DNA of 64,000 nt from Symbiodinium microadriaticum (taxonomy: Eukaryota; Sar; Dinophyceae; Suessiales; Symbiodiniaceae): the NCBI GenBank assembly GCA_001939145.1, contig LSRX01000005.1:1620204-1684203 (forward strand), written 5' to 3'. The notes below the pieces were generated by a model. It saw only the letters and a list, made by a program, of their open reading frames with translations, ran no database searches and was not told where the DNA came from. Both the position numbers and the translations under genes were made by a program. This document shows positions 21,853 through 33,909 of this stretch, piece after piece (position 1 is the first letter of the stretch; each line of letters begins with the position of its first letter).

Positions 21853-24800
21853 GTTTGCCGGGCTCCTTGGGCCGATCCTGGCGGCTGGCTACAGCGATGA
21901 CTCTGTGCCTTCGTTTGCTTTACACCGGTTTGTTTTTGGGTTTTGGGCGTTTAGGGTGTAGGGGTTTTCGGGTTTAGGGTTGAAAGTACCAAACCTAGAG
22001 TAGAAGCCCCAGGGCTCCAGTTGTTTAAAGAAATGGGTTACCGGGTTACATTTTCGATGGTCAGTAACCGACTATTTAGGAAACTGGAGCCCCAGGGAAA
22101 GGCTGTGAGGTTGGCTTTCAAGGGTGCAAGGGCAAGGGCTTATGGCTTTGAGGGTTTGAGGGTTTAGAGTATGTAGCTTTAAGCTTGGGAGTTAGGGTTT
22201 AGAGTATTTAGGGATGTTTAGGGTCTGGTTGGGGAGTGCCTTCGTGTTTTTTTGGTTGCGCGATGCCTTAGTGAAGTTTTACTCAGAGCTGTCGTGAAGC
22301 CTTGCCTGCCTCGTGAGTCGAAAATGCATTTAGAAGGATCCAGGAACCCCATTGTGCCGGGAATTTAAAACAATGTGTTTTGTGGAACTGTACTGGCAAT
22401 CTTGGTCATCTTGCCCCACTTGCTCGCCGACTAGTTTACCTGTTTAGACCAAGATTGACCAAGCTTGCGTGCAATCTTGCCGCCCCCCCCCACCCCAAGT
22501 GGAGCAAGTGGAGGCAATCCTGCTCAAACACTTGTTCTAGTTTCTCGGCACAAAGGAATAGAGGCATTTGGGCAGCATTAAATGGTGTTTGCGTTTCCGA
22601 AGAGCACGCACCCCACATCCAGAGTGAGCCACAATAGTGGTAAACTTAATCCCAAACTGACGGTAAAGGCTGACTCGGCAGGGATCTAAGGCGAGATACG
22701 TACCCGTAAATCGCGGATTTCTTCAAATGATATATCAGAAGCCCTATTAGGTCTTAACTAGATACTCCGTACGTGCCGTGGACTACTGGCATCTATCTCC
22801 ACGCGACTCTGAGCTGTTAGATGTACTTCAGCCGTTCGAGTCTGCTTTACCAAACCCAACTGAAACCCTCACTAAGGTACTTGTATGGAGCCTACATAAC
22901 CCTACAAATTTGCCACTACCCATCCAGAACCCGTTTAATGACACCTTTACCATGCTTATGCTTAGGAGTGAGCATTATCAGATGATCAGGTACGAGGTGG
23001 GTCCTGCAAGACGTCTTTTTGCAGCAGCATCAGGCAGCCCCAAGCTAGCGTCTGAAGGCAATAAAGCCCCTTACTTATTGCGAGACACTGATGAAAAGAA
23101 CCATGGTTCTGATTGCGGCCCTTAATATGACTTGTAGTGCCATTTTTGGGGATTAAAAGCTAGGGGGCCTTAGCATGAATTGTAGTGCCATTTCACGGGG
23201 ATTAAGAGCTAGGGTTTTCTTCATCAAGTTCCTTCATTAGCCTCAGCCAAGCCTTGAAACACAGTCCTTGACCTCAGGTTTGGTTGGTGGGCTGCGCTGC
23301 CGATCCGGTGCTGTGGAGCCTGGCATCCGTCGATGCCCTGCATCCCGGCGTTCGAAAGTGAGTTGTGGTGCTGCATGGGGCGTAGTACCCAGCAAGTGTG
23401 GTTAGCGTCCCTTTATCAGGAAGCCATAACACCCAAACCGAAGCAATTCCACGGAAGGATCCGGGTAGACCTTGTAGAATCTCCTTGAAAAACGTTTTGG
23501 AATGTTAGAGGATCCCAGTCATAATATAATCCCACAATTAATGTTTAAACGACATGCTAGACTTGGCTATAATATTCTACAACATACGATATTATACGAT
23601 AGTGTACTGTAGCATGCTGTGATCTGCTGGCCTTGATGCAGTTTGAGGCCTGGGCCAACTCTGGAGCAAGTCACGTTCGGCTAGCTAGAAACAAAGTACG
23701 TAGACTCCGCAGAAAGCTAGCGGACGAAGTCATGGCTATGAACGGAGTGTTACTCTGTGTTCCTATCGGTAAATATAGGCGGGTATAAACTCCGATGCTC
23801 GGAAGGCTGTCTCTTTTTCACACAGCTCATGAAGTGTTCCTTGATCCGCTTTGCCTTGCGGCCTACACTAGGGTAGATTTCCCTCATCCTGCAGTATAGG
23901 TATAAAGGACATGTGGAGATAACCCACTCAGTTCTTAGTGCATTGCACCTATAGACCATGGACTGTCGTAAGTCGTAATATTATAACATGATTCGGATGG
24001 CTTGGCTTCTGGAGCCCCAAACCAGGAACTAGATTGAAGAGTCCGGGTGCGATTTTCATTTCAGTAGAGCAGCTTCCCCAGGCCGAAGGAGGATCTGAAG
24101 ATGTTGCCAAGTCTTAGGTGTCTGAGCCCTCAGTTGCCACCCACCCTATCTCAGGGTATCACTTGCGATGGCGAAAGTGCCGAGCTGGATTACCCTCTTG
24201 GGCTCTTGGGCGGCAGTATCTTCGAGGAGTCGGTGCTGTCCTAGACTTTACCAGAAAAAGTGCACACCCTGCCCTGTTTCGAGTGTTTCAGGTCCTGGCT
24301 TTTATTTTGGCTTCTAAAGAAAATGGGGTTGGGTTTGATCCTTTGGGTTGCCAATAGTGCTTGGAAGTGCCTGCGAAGGATGCCAACTGCAAGCCAGGTT
24401 TGTAATTGTTGGCGTACATGGTCCTCGATTTATGCACCTTGTGTAGAATTTCTGGACCGCGAACAAATAATCCTTCGCGTAGAAAGCCCCCGAACTCGCT
24501 AAGCCGTTCTATGTTCACTATGGCCCGTGTGACATTGGGCTTCTAAACAGATCCCGAGTTCAGCACGGAAATTCCCTGCAAATGACCTTCATCAGCAAGG
24601 TGTCTGGACCAAGTGTTTGTTGGTTGTCTTGCCTGGATCTGTGCCCCGCTTTACCCGACATTCCTGGCGAGGCTCCATCATTGTGGCAAAGGGCGCTTCT
24701 TTGCCGCTGGCGCCTGCAACCGCCTTTCTTTCGGTGCCCGGGCTTCAGAGCTCTACTTGCTGTACGCGCAAGCGTCAGGATTACGTGTGGTAGGCTCAGG

Positions 24801-26234
24801 GAAACTGGGGCTCCCAATAATTGTGACTATCAGGATCGGATCCCCATTATAAAGACCGTTGAATTACTGAATACGGCGCCTCGATTTCCAATACATTTGT
24901 TCGGATGCAGCATCTGAAGCCTGAGAGCACACCAAGCGCTTCACATCGGACAGGTTTCTGCGCATCTGGGAATGAAAGACCCCTATCTCTTTTGCACAGC
25001 CTCAAACCCGAATTTCAATTCTAAGACGTTAACTCTGACTTAGGATCCCGCATCCCTAAACCTGAAGATTCTCACGGCTTCCGCTGAGGTGCAGCATCTG
25101 GTTATGTCCTTCTGCCTGGCTGAGGCGCTCGGAGTAGAGGTGTGCAAGTGCGGAACCGCATCCTCCTAAACACGTCTGAATCCTGAACCGCAAGGCCTTG
25201 AAAGGCCCATCGATTGGTGATTGGCAGTGCAGCTGGTAGAGCCTAAACTCTTGTAAAGCTCTCGGTGTGTTGGCCCGGCACTTTACAAGCAACCCCCGTC
25301 CCTGAAGCATAATCCGTTCTTAGATGTTTCTGGAGTGTTTAGACCCTAAACTCATGTTTGCAGGAGTGGGGATACACCCCAAACCGGCCCTAACCCATGT
25401 TTGCAGGACTGGGGATGCTGCCTCACCCTCGCAGAGAAGCTACTGTGGTCACAGGCAGCGCGCAGGGTCTTGGTAGGCCTAGCTTCTCAGAGAGTACCGG
25501 AAAGCCCTGCACACAGGAACCTTCCTTTGCACAGGTCGTTTATGTACTTTCAGAATTGTTCATGGTTACTGGGTGCTGGGCTTTACCCTAAACCATACAT
25601 ACATCGCGCTTTATGTCTTTCAGCAGTATAGCAGTAGCAGGAGCAGGAGCACGAGGGTCCAATCCCACCTCCGCCCTGCGGAACAGGGCGCCGGCTTTCT
25701 CTGCGCGGTGCTGTCAGAGGCACTTCTCTCTTTGGGGCTTCAAGTCTTTTGTTCTTGGGCTTGCTGCGGAAGTGATGGGCCCATTGTTCAAGGTTTCGGA
25801 GTGCTGTTGGGCATCAAGGATTCAGGGCTGTCTAGGTACCCTAAACCCTAAACCCTAAGTAGTCTCTAGCTGTCATTTACTCATGATTGGAGCGGAGGGA
25901 GTTGAGTCAGCCCATGTGTAGCGGCATGCCGAAAGTTCTGTACATGCTTATCTGTCTTCGGATGGCTGCGTGTTTCTCCTTTGGACACCATATGGTGCTT
26001 TGTAATTGGTGTATTGTCACAAACGGACCTTTGTTTCCCGTGACTGCCACCGTTTTACTTGCTCTCTGTACCGAACCTTACCCTGCAATGCGGGCTCGTC
26101 CTGGCTAAGTGGGAGGGGAAAAAAAGTAGTAGAGACTGAGGCTCACAATTGGGCATGCTTTCCTCTTTCAGGCACCTGCTTCAGGCCCCAAGCTGAAGGC
26201 TCTTGACCCTAACTATTTCTCCGGAACGGAATAA
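21853..26234 (+). CDS. unknown protein, eight-exon model, phase-consistent to a stop codon
   Basis: Exons are 21853-21927, 22762-22876, 23278-23357, 24600-24789, 25068-25139, 25407-25534, 25624-25792 and 26172-26234, ending in TAA. All seven introns are GT-AG and every join keeps phase. The best signals are AAA|GTGAGT after exon 3 and the pyrimidine-rich acceptors GTCTTTCAG and CTCTTTCAG before exons 7 and 8. Together they give about 295 residues with mixed, mostly helical composition, for example LDQVFVGCLAWICAPLYP, FLARLHHCGKGRFFAAGACN and CCLTLAEKLLWSQAARR. The 5' end is not found; a possible earlier exon lies at about 21408-21453 in phase. No conserved family was recognised. A further open block at 25900-26100 could be an extra exon. 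Introns of 89-1242 bases carry telomere-like tracts. A direct repeat doubles the acceptor of exon 6. Confidence 0.5.
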
Positions 26235-26508
26235 CCCAAGGTTTAGGGTTTAGGGTGTAGGGATTTCTCCGGAGGGCTCCAGTGAGATCAAAGATGGCTT
26301 GCTAGGGTTAATAACCTACTTGTAGTTAGGTAGCTCGAGCCCTATTGGTGATGGCAGCCGTCGACTGTTCGCTATGAGGATTGCCCTGCAATTGTGAAAG
26401 TCGCTGAACCCCAAACCCTTATTCCTAAACCCCAAAGACTCAAACCCCAAATCAAAGTCACGTTTGCCCAGTATATAGAAGAGCACCATCTTTCCTTTCA
26501 GCCCTAGA

Positions 26509-26849
26509 GTGACTGCTTGGCGGAAGATTTTAATAAAGAGCTTCGGGCACACAGAGGTTTGCGATTGGTTCCTGACATTTCTCTGCCAGGCGTAGGGGTT
26601 TCTGAATGCCGAGTTCAATGCAGAGTGCGAGCTACCCCATCCAAACCCGACCCGACATTCAGATTTAGGCCGCGCAGACTCGCTTTCATGGCTGGCCGCC
26701 CCTCCTTGCGCCACTCGGCGCGGGAGTTATCCGATTCCGACATAGGGGTTGTGGTCATCATGGCCTATGCAATTGAAGAGTGGAACGGCAACTCATTTGA
26801 ACAATATTTTGGGGTCCTTGTGCTCGGTCACAGCTTTCGGATTTCTTGA
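26509..26849 (+). CDS. open frame, possible 3' exon, unknown
   Basis: A frame open from 26509 reads about 113 codons to a TGA at 26847-26849. It contains a basic middle (TFRFRPRRLAFMAGR) and an acidic, hydrophobic end (VVVIMAYAIEEWNGNSFEQY). A strong acceptor-like sequence (TTTCTCTGCCAG at 26578-26589) lies inside it in phase, so the true exon may begin at 26590. No donor or partner exon was assigned. Confidence 0.3.
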
Positions 26850-29170
26850 AGTGGCACGATGCGCAAAGGTAAGGTGCCGAGTGTAACTTTCGAGTATGTT
26901 ACTTGTTAGCGTACTATTTCTCCGATGTGAGGGTGTGGTTTTGTTCTCAAGGTGTGTGTGTGTGTGTGTGCGTGGGATGTGCATTCGAGTTTATTGTCCC
27001 GGTCCATAGTGGTTCCCTTTCATACTGCCACGAAGCAGGTTTAAATGCAGCCTTGCAGTGGATGCTATCACCTGTAAGGGGAGGCACAAGTTTCGCAAGT
27101 CGGGGCCACCCTGCCTGAAGCCTACTTGCAAGCCCTTAACCTTAAACACCAAGCACCCGAAATCTAAACACAAGTCCCCCGATGCTCGATGAAGTTTCCC
27201 TAACAAGGCTCCATGTACCCATATAGTATACGTAGTCTTCGGCCTTTTTGGGGGTTCCGATATAGGTGCTTCAGGTGCTTTCAGGCCTAAGTATCCACGA
27301 TGCATGTATGCATTTGGAGCCTTAGGGTTTCTGTACTAATAATTAATAATGTTGTATTGTATCATACTCTAGTAGAATATATCTTGTAGTATGGTAAGAT
27401 TTTTTGTATATCGTATGTAGTATCAAGTTTCTGCTCAAGTCAGGTTCTTCATGGCATTGGCAGCTCTGGGTCTCTTCCTGCTGCTGATGACACGGCTTTT
27501 CTGGCGCCTGCTGCCCTCAAGGCGGACTTGTTTCAGATTTTGGGGTTTATAGGCATTACCCATAGGCCCCAAAGTAGTTCCTCTTTGGGATTACCTTATT
27601 ATAGGGTTCTAAATATGAACCTTAAAAAGGAACTACTTAGGCCTATGGGTAGGTTCGAGAGTTTCAGATGTTGGGGCTTAGGTTGGAGTCGTTTGGGACT
27701 AGGGCCTTCAAGGTGGACTTGCTTCGGTCTTTCGTTTTGCGCACATGGGACGAGAGGCTGCGGAACCTTTGTGCAGGATGGGCTTTTGAGGCCTGGGGAT
27801 CTACCCAAACCCTGGAATTACGTGGCAGAGTGGTTTGATTTGAGGGTCACAACCCATATACTTCTTATGAGATCACAAGGGAAGAGCATCAAAGCCTCAA
27901 AGCGCCCTGAGGACCTAAGCCCAATCCAGCTCGCAGTCCCATAATGCAGCACCACCCAACACCACACCCAACACCCGCGACCCGAAGTCCTAAACCATGC
28001 ATCCTGAGCCCAAGTATCTAGAGCTCCAAAATCAGCAAGTTTTGAGAGACTGCTCCGCAGGATCCAAGCCTGGGCAGCTGTGCTGTCCACGGCAGCTTTC
28101 TGGCTGATCCCGAATTCAAACACGGGTCAGAACAGTTAGTGGCAGTATGCCATAAGAGTCCCTGTTTCAGTTGTAGTATAGTAATTTTACCACAAGTCCG
28201 CATTCTACATATTCAGGCCCTTATATTACGTTCTCCCAGCCAGAGACATCTAAGCTTCCCGTTACCGGTTCTGTCCGCATTGTGCTTCATGTGTAAGTTA
28301 ATTAATCTCTGGATGTAGAGCTTCTAGGGACAGGATCCACAGCCTTCCCGGAGCCCGTGTTTGGGGCAAAGCCTTTGCCAACCAAAAGCCTGTTGTTAAC
28401 CGCGCCTACGATTTGGGGTGTCTAGGATTTAGCACTTTGGGGCTTGAGGGCTGGCTTCTGAAGTCTAAAGGGTTTGGGGCGTAACTACCGGGGAGATTTT
28501 TGTCGGGAGCCTCGAAAGCCTCATCCCTGAAACCCTCGGCCATCGATGTTGCTTCGTTGCAAACCACAACTTATATGAAACCATAGTGTGATGATTGGTC
28601 ATGCTTATTGAAATCACTATGAACCCACACATGCTTGGGTGGGAGAGACTCGGCAGTTCTTTCCCTCAGACTCTACTGTGCAGCACAGGGTTCAGGAGTT
28701 TAGGCTTTAGAGTATAGGCTTCAGCCCAAGAGCCAGCCAAGGTGACCGGAGGAGTTGTCCTGCTGTGGGGCCTCACCGGGGCTGGTACCGGCGAAGCTTT
28801 CGAATTGCAGCCGCCTTTGCTGTGGCTGCTGCGCTACATCCTTCAGCCGTCTGAGAGAAGGAGGGTTTAGGGTTTAGGGGACCTCCCAAACGGGACTCAG
28901 GCATCCATGTCACGTATGCTAGGGCGTTGAACACAACTTGTAGTGCGTGTGATCATGGGCTCATAGACTAGACTTTGGGACCTTAGTCGGAGAGCATACT
29001 TTTCTGTTCTCCCCATAAAAATCCTGGCAAGAGGCCCCTCACAGTTATGTGAAGTATACCCGACCCAAGGCCCCGATTCGTTTTGGTCTAACCCCGTGAA
29101 ACGAAGACATAACATGATCTTGGGCGTGTGTTCGGATAAGGCTCTTGCCTGTAGGACGCTTTTCCTGCAG
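26850..29170. other. spacer or introns; MITE and microsatellite, no firm gene
   Basis: Contains a (TG)n run at 26950-26970, the MITE at 27557-27651 and scattered telomere-like words. An exon-like GC-rich block at 28741-28850 reads openly on both strands; its minus-strand splice signals (TTCTCTCAG, GTGAGG) are the better ones. Confidence 0.45.
27557..27651 (+). repeat. MITE-like inverted-repeat element, family 1, copy 1
   Basis: Terminal inverted repeats start TACCCATAGGCC and end GGCCTATGGGTA, extended inward by GTAGTTCCT / AGGAACTAC. The 95-base element has a conserved core (GGATTACCTTATTATAGGGTT) shared with the copies at 45.1-45.3 kb. It has no coding capacity. Confidence 0.6.
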
Positions 29171-29364
29171 TGGCCCCTGCTGTTGATCGCTGGCGTGGTC
29201 GGTGCCGACGTCCTCTCACGGAGGCCTGGTGCTGCTCCGCTTGGGCGGCGGGAATGGAAGTCAACCCATCAAGGGCATCCTCTCACGGAAAAATGGCAGA
29301 GCCCCAGATTGACCAAAAGCTTTACCCTATGAGCAAGCATCAAGTTGTACTCATGTTGTCATAG
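29171..29364 (+). CDS. 3' exon candidate, two competing frames
   Basis: An excellent acceptor (GCTTTTCCTGCAG) ends at 29170. Two frames stay open. One runs to TGA at 29330-29332 and begins with a hydrophobic helix (WPLLLIAGVVGADVL). The other runs to TAG at 29362-29364 and ends in a well-mixed tail (MAEPQIDQKLYPMSKHQVVL). The block is GC-rich compared with its flanks. Only the exon start is supported, not the frame. Confidence 0.3.
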
Positions 29365-30267
29365 TCATCCCGTTGATGCGATCTGCTCAACACCAAAGGG
29401 AAGAAGCACTCATGCGTACGTTCATCCATCCATCCTTCCTTCCATCTTTCCATCTATTCATCCATCCTTCCATCCATATATGCATAGACGTACACCGTTA
29501 TGACACATGCATGCATGGAGCCATGGACGCATGCATGTATTTGCTTGCGTTTGTTCGTCTGTCGGTCTGTCTGTCTGCGTGAGTTTAAGATTCAGGACTA
29601 TATCCCTAGGCTTCCAAGAACCTTAAAGTTAGGCCCCAACTAAAACGTCCCTGCAAGCCTAGGGTATGGTTAAGAGCGGACTTCGGCCTGCGCATGCCTG
29701 CTTAAGTCGTTTATGGCCCGGTAGGGTTTAGATTTTTTAGGGGTTTAGGGGTTTAGGGGTTCGGGGGTTTAGGGTTTAGGGTTTGGCTAGGGTTTTGCGA
29801 GCAATCAGGAAGCCCCGACAGGCTAGCATCGGCGTCCAAAGGTCGCCCCTCCAATCGGGACAAGCACTTCGTCCGTGGCTGCGATGCATCGACTTCAGAG
29901 TAAAATTTAAAAGCCCGAAGCCTAACAACCTAATACCCTATAAGTCCGAAAGCGGGGGGACATACGCAGAGAGGGTTGGGGTTTCGGGAGGTATAGCCTC
30001 AACTCGGAGGATGGACTTAAAGTGGTTTGCTTAAGCTGTGCATCAGCAAGCGGACGAAGCCATCAGAAGAGCCTCGCACTGCCTCCGCATCAGACCCTTC
30101 AACGTATCTAGGGTTGGGGGGGGTAACAACGGCAAAGATCGCAGCCTAAATCGTTACCACTTATAATTAGTACTTATTGCTTATTGTTCCCTACCGTGGT
30201 TACTATAACCCTAAACCCAAAACCCTATTTAGGCACCCGTACCTTATAGGCCTTCGATCTTTTGGTC

Positions 30268-30440
30268 TACAGATCTTCAGGTTGCAGAATTGTCGAAGCG
30301 TCCCCCATGCAGGGTTTAGGGCATTTATAGGGTTTACACGGTTTTGTAAACAAAACGGTACAAATCTTCAGGTGCGGATTGTCGAGGCGTCCCCCATATA
30401 GGGTTTAGGGTTGTATAGAGTTTATACGGCTTTATCGTGT
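30268..30440 (+). repeat. 93-bp direct repeat, two copies
   Basis: AGATCTTCAGGTTGCAGA and AAATCTTCAGGTGCGGA begin two copies that share TTGTCGA(A/G)GCGTCCCCCAT and then a TTTAGGG tract. The offset is 93 bases. No coding role is seen. Confidence 0.6.
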
Positions 30441-31144
30441 TTATAGGGCTCATGTGGTTTATAGGGTTTAGGGCTTATAGGGTTTCTAGGGTTTTATAGG
30501 CTATAGGGTTTATAGGGCTGTCAGGGTTTGTAGGGTTTAGGGTGCGTAGGGTTTATGGGGTTTCTCTCGTAATGGGCCCAAACGAGGCAAGACATTCCAT
30601 GCGCTGGCCCTTGCTCTCTTCGTGCCGCCTCTCTGTGAAGGCGCATCTATGTGGGTTCTTCAAAGGAGCCGAGCTTTATGAGGCTTTGCTCAGGCGGATG
30701 CTTCCAATTTCCCATGCTTATGCTCTATTATGGTTCCTCTACTTCGCTATTCTGCGCTTGCAAGCTTAACCTTGCCCTTCGTCGGGCCCTGTTAGGCTTC
30801 CAGAGAAGTGGGTTTGCACCTGGCTCCCATAGCTGAAAAGCACACCTGCACACATCTCAAGATAAGGATGCCCTACAATTGATGCGGTTATAGGTCCGCT
30901 CGAATCCATGTGTGGAGGGCAAAAACCAAACAAGGGAACTTCCCCGCACCTGGTAGCGATTAGAGAAGGTGAACAGCGATCTTAAGCTTCAAGCCAATGA
31001 AGAAAATAAATTAGTACATAGTGAGTGAGTGGTCTACACTAACCCTATAAACCCTAAACCAATTAAGCATCAGGGTTCCCCTAACCCAATAAACCCTAAA
31101 CCCTAAACCAACTAAACAAGAGGGAGAAACCAACTAAACATCAG

Positions 31145-31231
31145 GGTTCCCCGGCCACACCAGGTCTGGCACCCTTCCTGTCACTGTCGCTGCTGATAGC
31201 TGCGCTTCTCTTCCTGCTGCTGGAGAGCTGA
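31145..31231 (+). CDS. 3' terminal exon encoding a C-terminal membrane helix
   Basis: After AACATCAG the frame reads 28 codons to TGA at 31229-31231. The peptide is a textbook membrane helix close to the C-terminus (APFLSLSLLIAALLFLLLES), as in tail-anchored or single-pass proteins. The 14-base acceptor region CATCAGGGTTCCCC also occurs about 75 bases upstream (about 31069), so the splice acceptor appears duplicated. The upstream partner is not established; an exon ending CTCTCT|GTGAAG near 30630 would match in phase. On the minus strand the block also reads openly with Ser/Arg/Lys-rich sequence. Confidence 0.3.
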   Translation, partial: GSPATPGLAPFLSLSLLIAALLFLLLES

Positions 31232-31718
31232 GTTCTTGAAAACTGTCGGGGGCAGAACGGGCGAATATAAGAGCAGTGCATAGCGTTTGGGGTTCCTTTG
31301 AGTGTCCCTTTAACATAAAGGCTTGTTAGAAGAGTAGGTAACCTGTAACACATCGTCACTTACTTCTGGAGAGCACATACACGCTCTGAGCAAGGAGCTC
31401 TTCAGGCCTTTCCACAAACAAGGAAGAAGGATTCTTGCTATTCACACATATCCCCAATGCCAAGCTCGTGAATTCGCATGGGTTTCCAGCTTACATTACA
31501 AGCTTGGGTCTCATTCCGGGGGTTCAACTTGTTGCTTCCTTTGCAAAGTGAACACGCCCATGAGCCCTACACTCTACACCGTTAGCCCCGACCCCGAACC
31601 CGAAACCTAAAAGTTCCCTAAACCCTAAACCCTAGACCCCAAACCCGAAACCTTAAAGTTAGACCCCACACCCGAAACCTTAAAGCCTAAACCCAAAGCG
31701 GCCCAAAGCCCGACGCAG

Positions 31719-31799
31719 GAGACCTTGCGATTCTACAAGACGCCTCACCTCGCCGCACTGCTCGATGGCCGCTTCCACGCTCTGGAGGGGCCTAAATAA
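31719..31799 (+). CDS. short 3' exon candidate
   Basis: Acceptor CGACGCAG is followed by 26 codons ending in TAA at 31797-31799 (ETLRFYKTPHLAALLDGRFH). Codons are strongly C-ended. The opposite strand offers a 33-base block with perfect splice sites at 31781-31749 (CCCCTCCAG and GAG|GTGAGG), so strand is ambiguous. Confidence 0.25.
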   Translation, partial: ETLRFYKTPHLAALLDGRFHALEGPK

Positions 31800-33832
31800 A
31801 TACCGACATCTTCTTATACTCGTGGCCCCTCACATTAATGTTGGTGCAATAGACATCAATAGACCCCAGAACCTTTGTTCTAATCATTTTGGGGCCCTGT
31901 ATATTGTGGGATTATATATCCGGATCCCCAATTAAGGGGGCCCTAAGCCCAAAGCGCTGCGGGAAAGCCCCAGGAACTGCCTCCAACTCTAAGTCTTGCT
32001 GGTTTAGGGTTTAGGGTTCTGTTGGGGATGAGGTGTTGGATATTGCCCCCAATCATTCTGTAATAGTTGGACAACATTTCACAGTTCTATTTGCATCGAC
32101 ATAGGTATAAGACCCTTAGTGGTACCCTTATTGGAGCCTGTTACTGTCTGGGGGCAGTGCCCAAGTTAGCGACTTGGTTGTTTTGGGATCGAAGTTTTGG
32201 GCTTGAGGTTTTGAGGTTGGGGGCTCGGCCTGCTCCAAGAATTGTATGTCAAGCGCTTCGGTCCGCAACCCCAGAACCGAAGACGCGAAGGGTGAGTTGT
32301 GTTGACTTTGTTTGTTGTTTTTTACGTTGTAGTTTTAAGTTGTAGTGCCGGTACTCCAGGTTTCTGTAGGTCTTTCCTCTTACTTCTGCCCGCACTTAAG
32401 CAGGGTCCATCTCCACAAGTCTTGAACTCCATGGCTCACTCAGGCTTCAACTGAGGCAGTTGATCAAGCCCCCCTGGCCCGAGACCCCAAGCCCGAAAGC
32501 TCTATAAATCCAGGCCCTGGTGCCTTGCCTATTCTCTGCAAGTGTGAGAGCCGAAGCACAAAAGCCCTGAAACGCCGGAAACCCCTACAGAAGGCTATAA
32601 AGGCCCCCACATGCACTACTCCCAGAAAGCCCAAGGCCCCCGAAGATCTGAAGCCTAGAAGTCGAAATGGCTCAGGCTTCCTGGGCCAGCATCTCGTCTT
32701 CGCAAGCCTGGACTTTGGGAGAATGATGTAGAGACAGGCTCCTGCATGCTCATGCAAGGTGTCAGGGTGTAACGTCAAAGCCTGGGAAATTTGAAGCCAT
32801 GTTCCGAGGGGAAAGGGGTTCATTGTCCGAGGGCTTCGGACTTGGAATGTCTGATAGGCCCTAAAAAAGCCATCCGAAGCCCTCTACTCCCAATCCGTAA
32901 ACACTACGGAATCCCTAAGCTGCTTCTGAATTTCGACGTACACTAGATGTTGCATTTAATGTGTTATCTATCTTCCGTCATGGGTCTACAGGGCTCATAG
33001 ATACCCTAAGCCCTAAAACTTGTTTAGACCCTACCCAAAGGTACTTAGACAAGCGGGAAGATATCGCTCGAGGAGACCTGGCCCCTTGGCTCTTTGGCTC
33101 AGTGGGGTTTATAATGTATAATTAATATACTATGTGTAACTTAGTACATTATTATCTATGTATATACATATATATATATAGCATATGATATACCATCTGC
33201 ATTAAATACAATCTGCGCCGCTCTTAAGACAGGATCGAACTAGATGCTTCGAGAAAGCGATGGCCTATTTTGTTTGCAAGTGCTGTTAGTATTACTGTTG
33301 TTGTTCTTGTTGCTATAATTTTGCATCACTACTATGACCTGGTGTTTCTATTGTTATCATGTGTCGTGGTGCTGTTGGATTCATGATTATTGTTGCAGTT
33401 GCCACTGTTCTGCATCATGGTCCGTTGCTGCCAGAAAGGTAATACAAAATCCGCCAAAGGCAGCTTCTCGTAGGTCAGGCTAGGGTTCAGGGATTAGGGA
33501 TGCTTCAGAGTCTAGCATGCAGGGCTTCATAACGAGCCCAAGCTCCTGGCTCGTTTTGGATGATGGGTCGAAATTGCAGACCTCTCAGGACCTGACCCTA
33601 AAACCTAAACTCTCCCATTGTCGATACTAAGCCCAAAAGCTCTATATCCTACACCCTGCATCCCCTAACTTAAACCGCCGAAGGCCAAACAGCCCTCAAT
33701 AGAATAGACACACATCTTAGGGTCCTGACCCACCCCTAGAAGCTACAAACCCCGAGCCCTAAAGGTTCGTGTAGTTCTGGATAGCGCTATGCCGACTATA
33801 TACCTGCAGGAGCCTTGTTTTCGCGTTTGCAG

Positions 33833-33909
33833 TGGGTGAACATCGCAAGCTGCCCAGCCAAAGTGCTTCGTCGCACCAGCAACCCCGCCAGGCTTGTCCC
33901 CATAGAGTT
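33833..33909 (+). CDS. internal exon candidate
   Basis: The exon lies between the acceptor TTTTCGCGTTTGCAG and the donor GTT|GTGAGT. It encodes 25 residues (VNIASCPAKVLRRTSNPARL) in phase 0 in, 2 out. The minus strand of 33917-33804 is also open between TTTTTCAG and GTATAT, so orientation is ambiguous. Plus is preferred because the donor matches GTGAGT. Confidence 0.3.

Noticed and set aside
22778-23125. 115-codon continuous plus frame
   Set aside because: It begins at GTG, and its first third is better used as the exon 22762-22876 ending AAG|GTACTT. The rest is intron-like.
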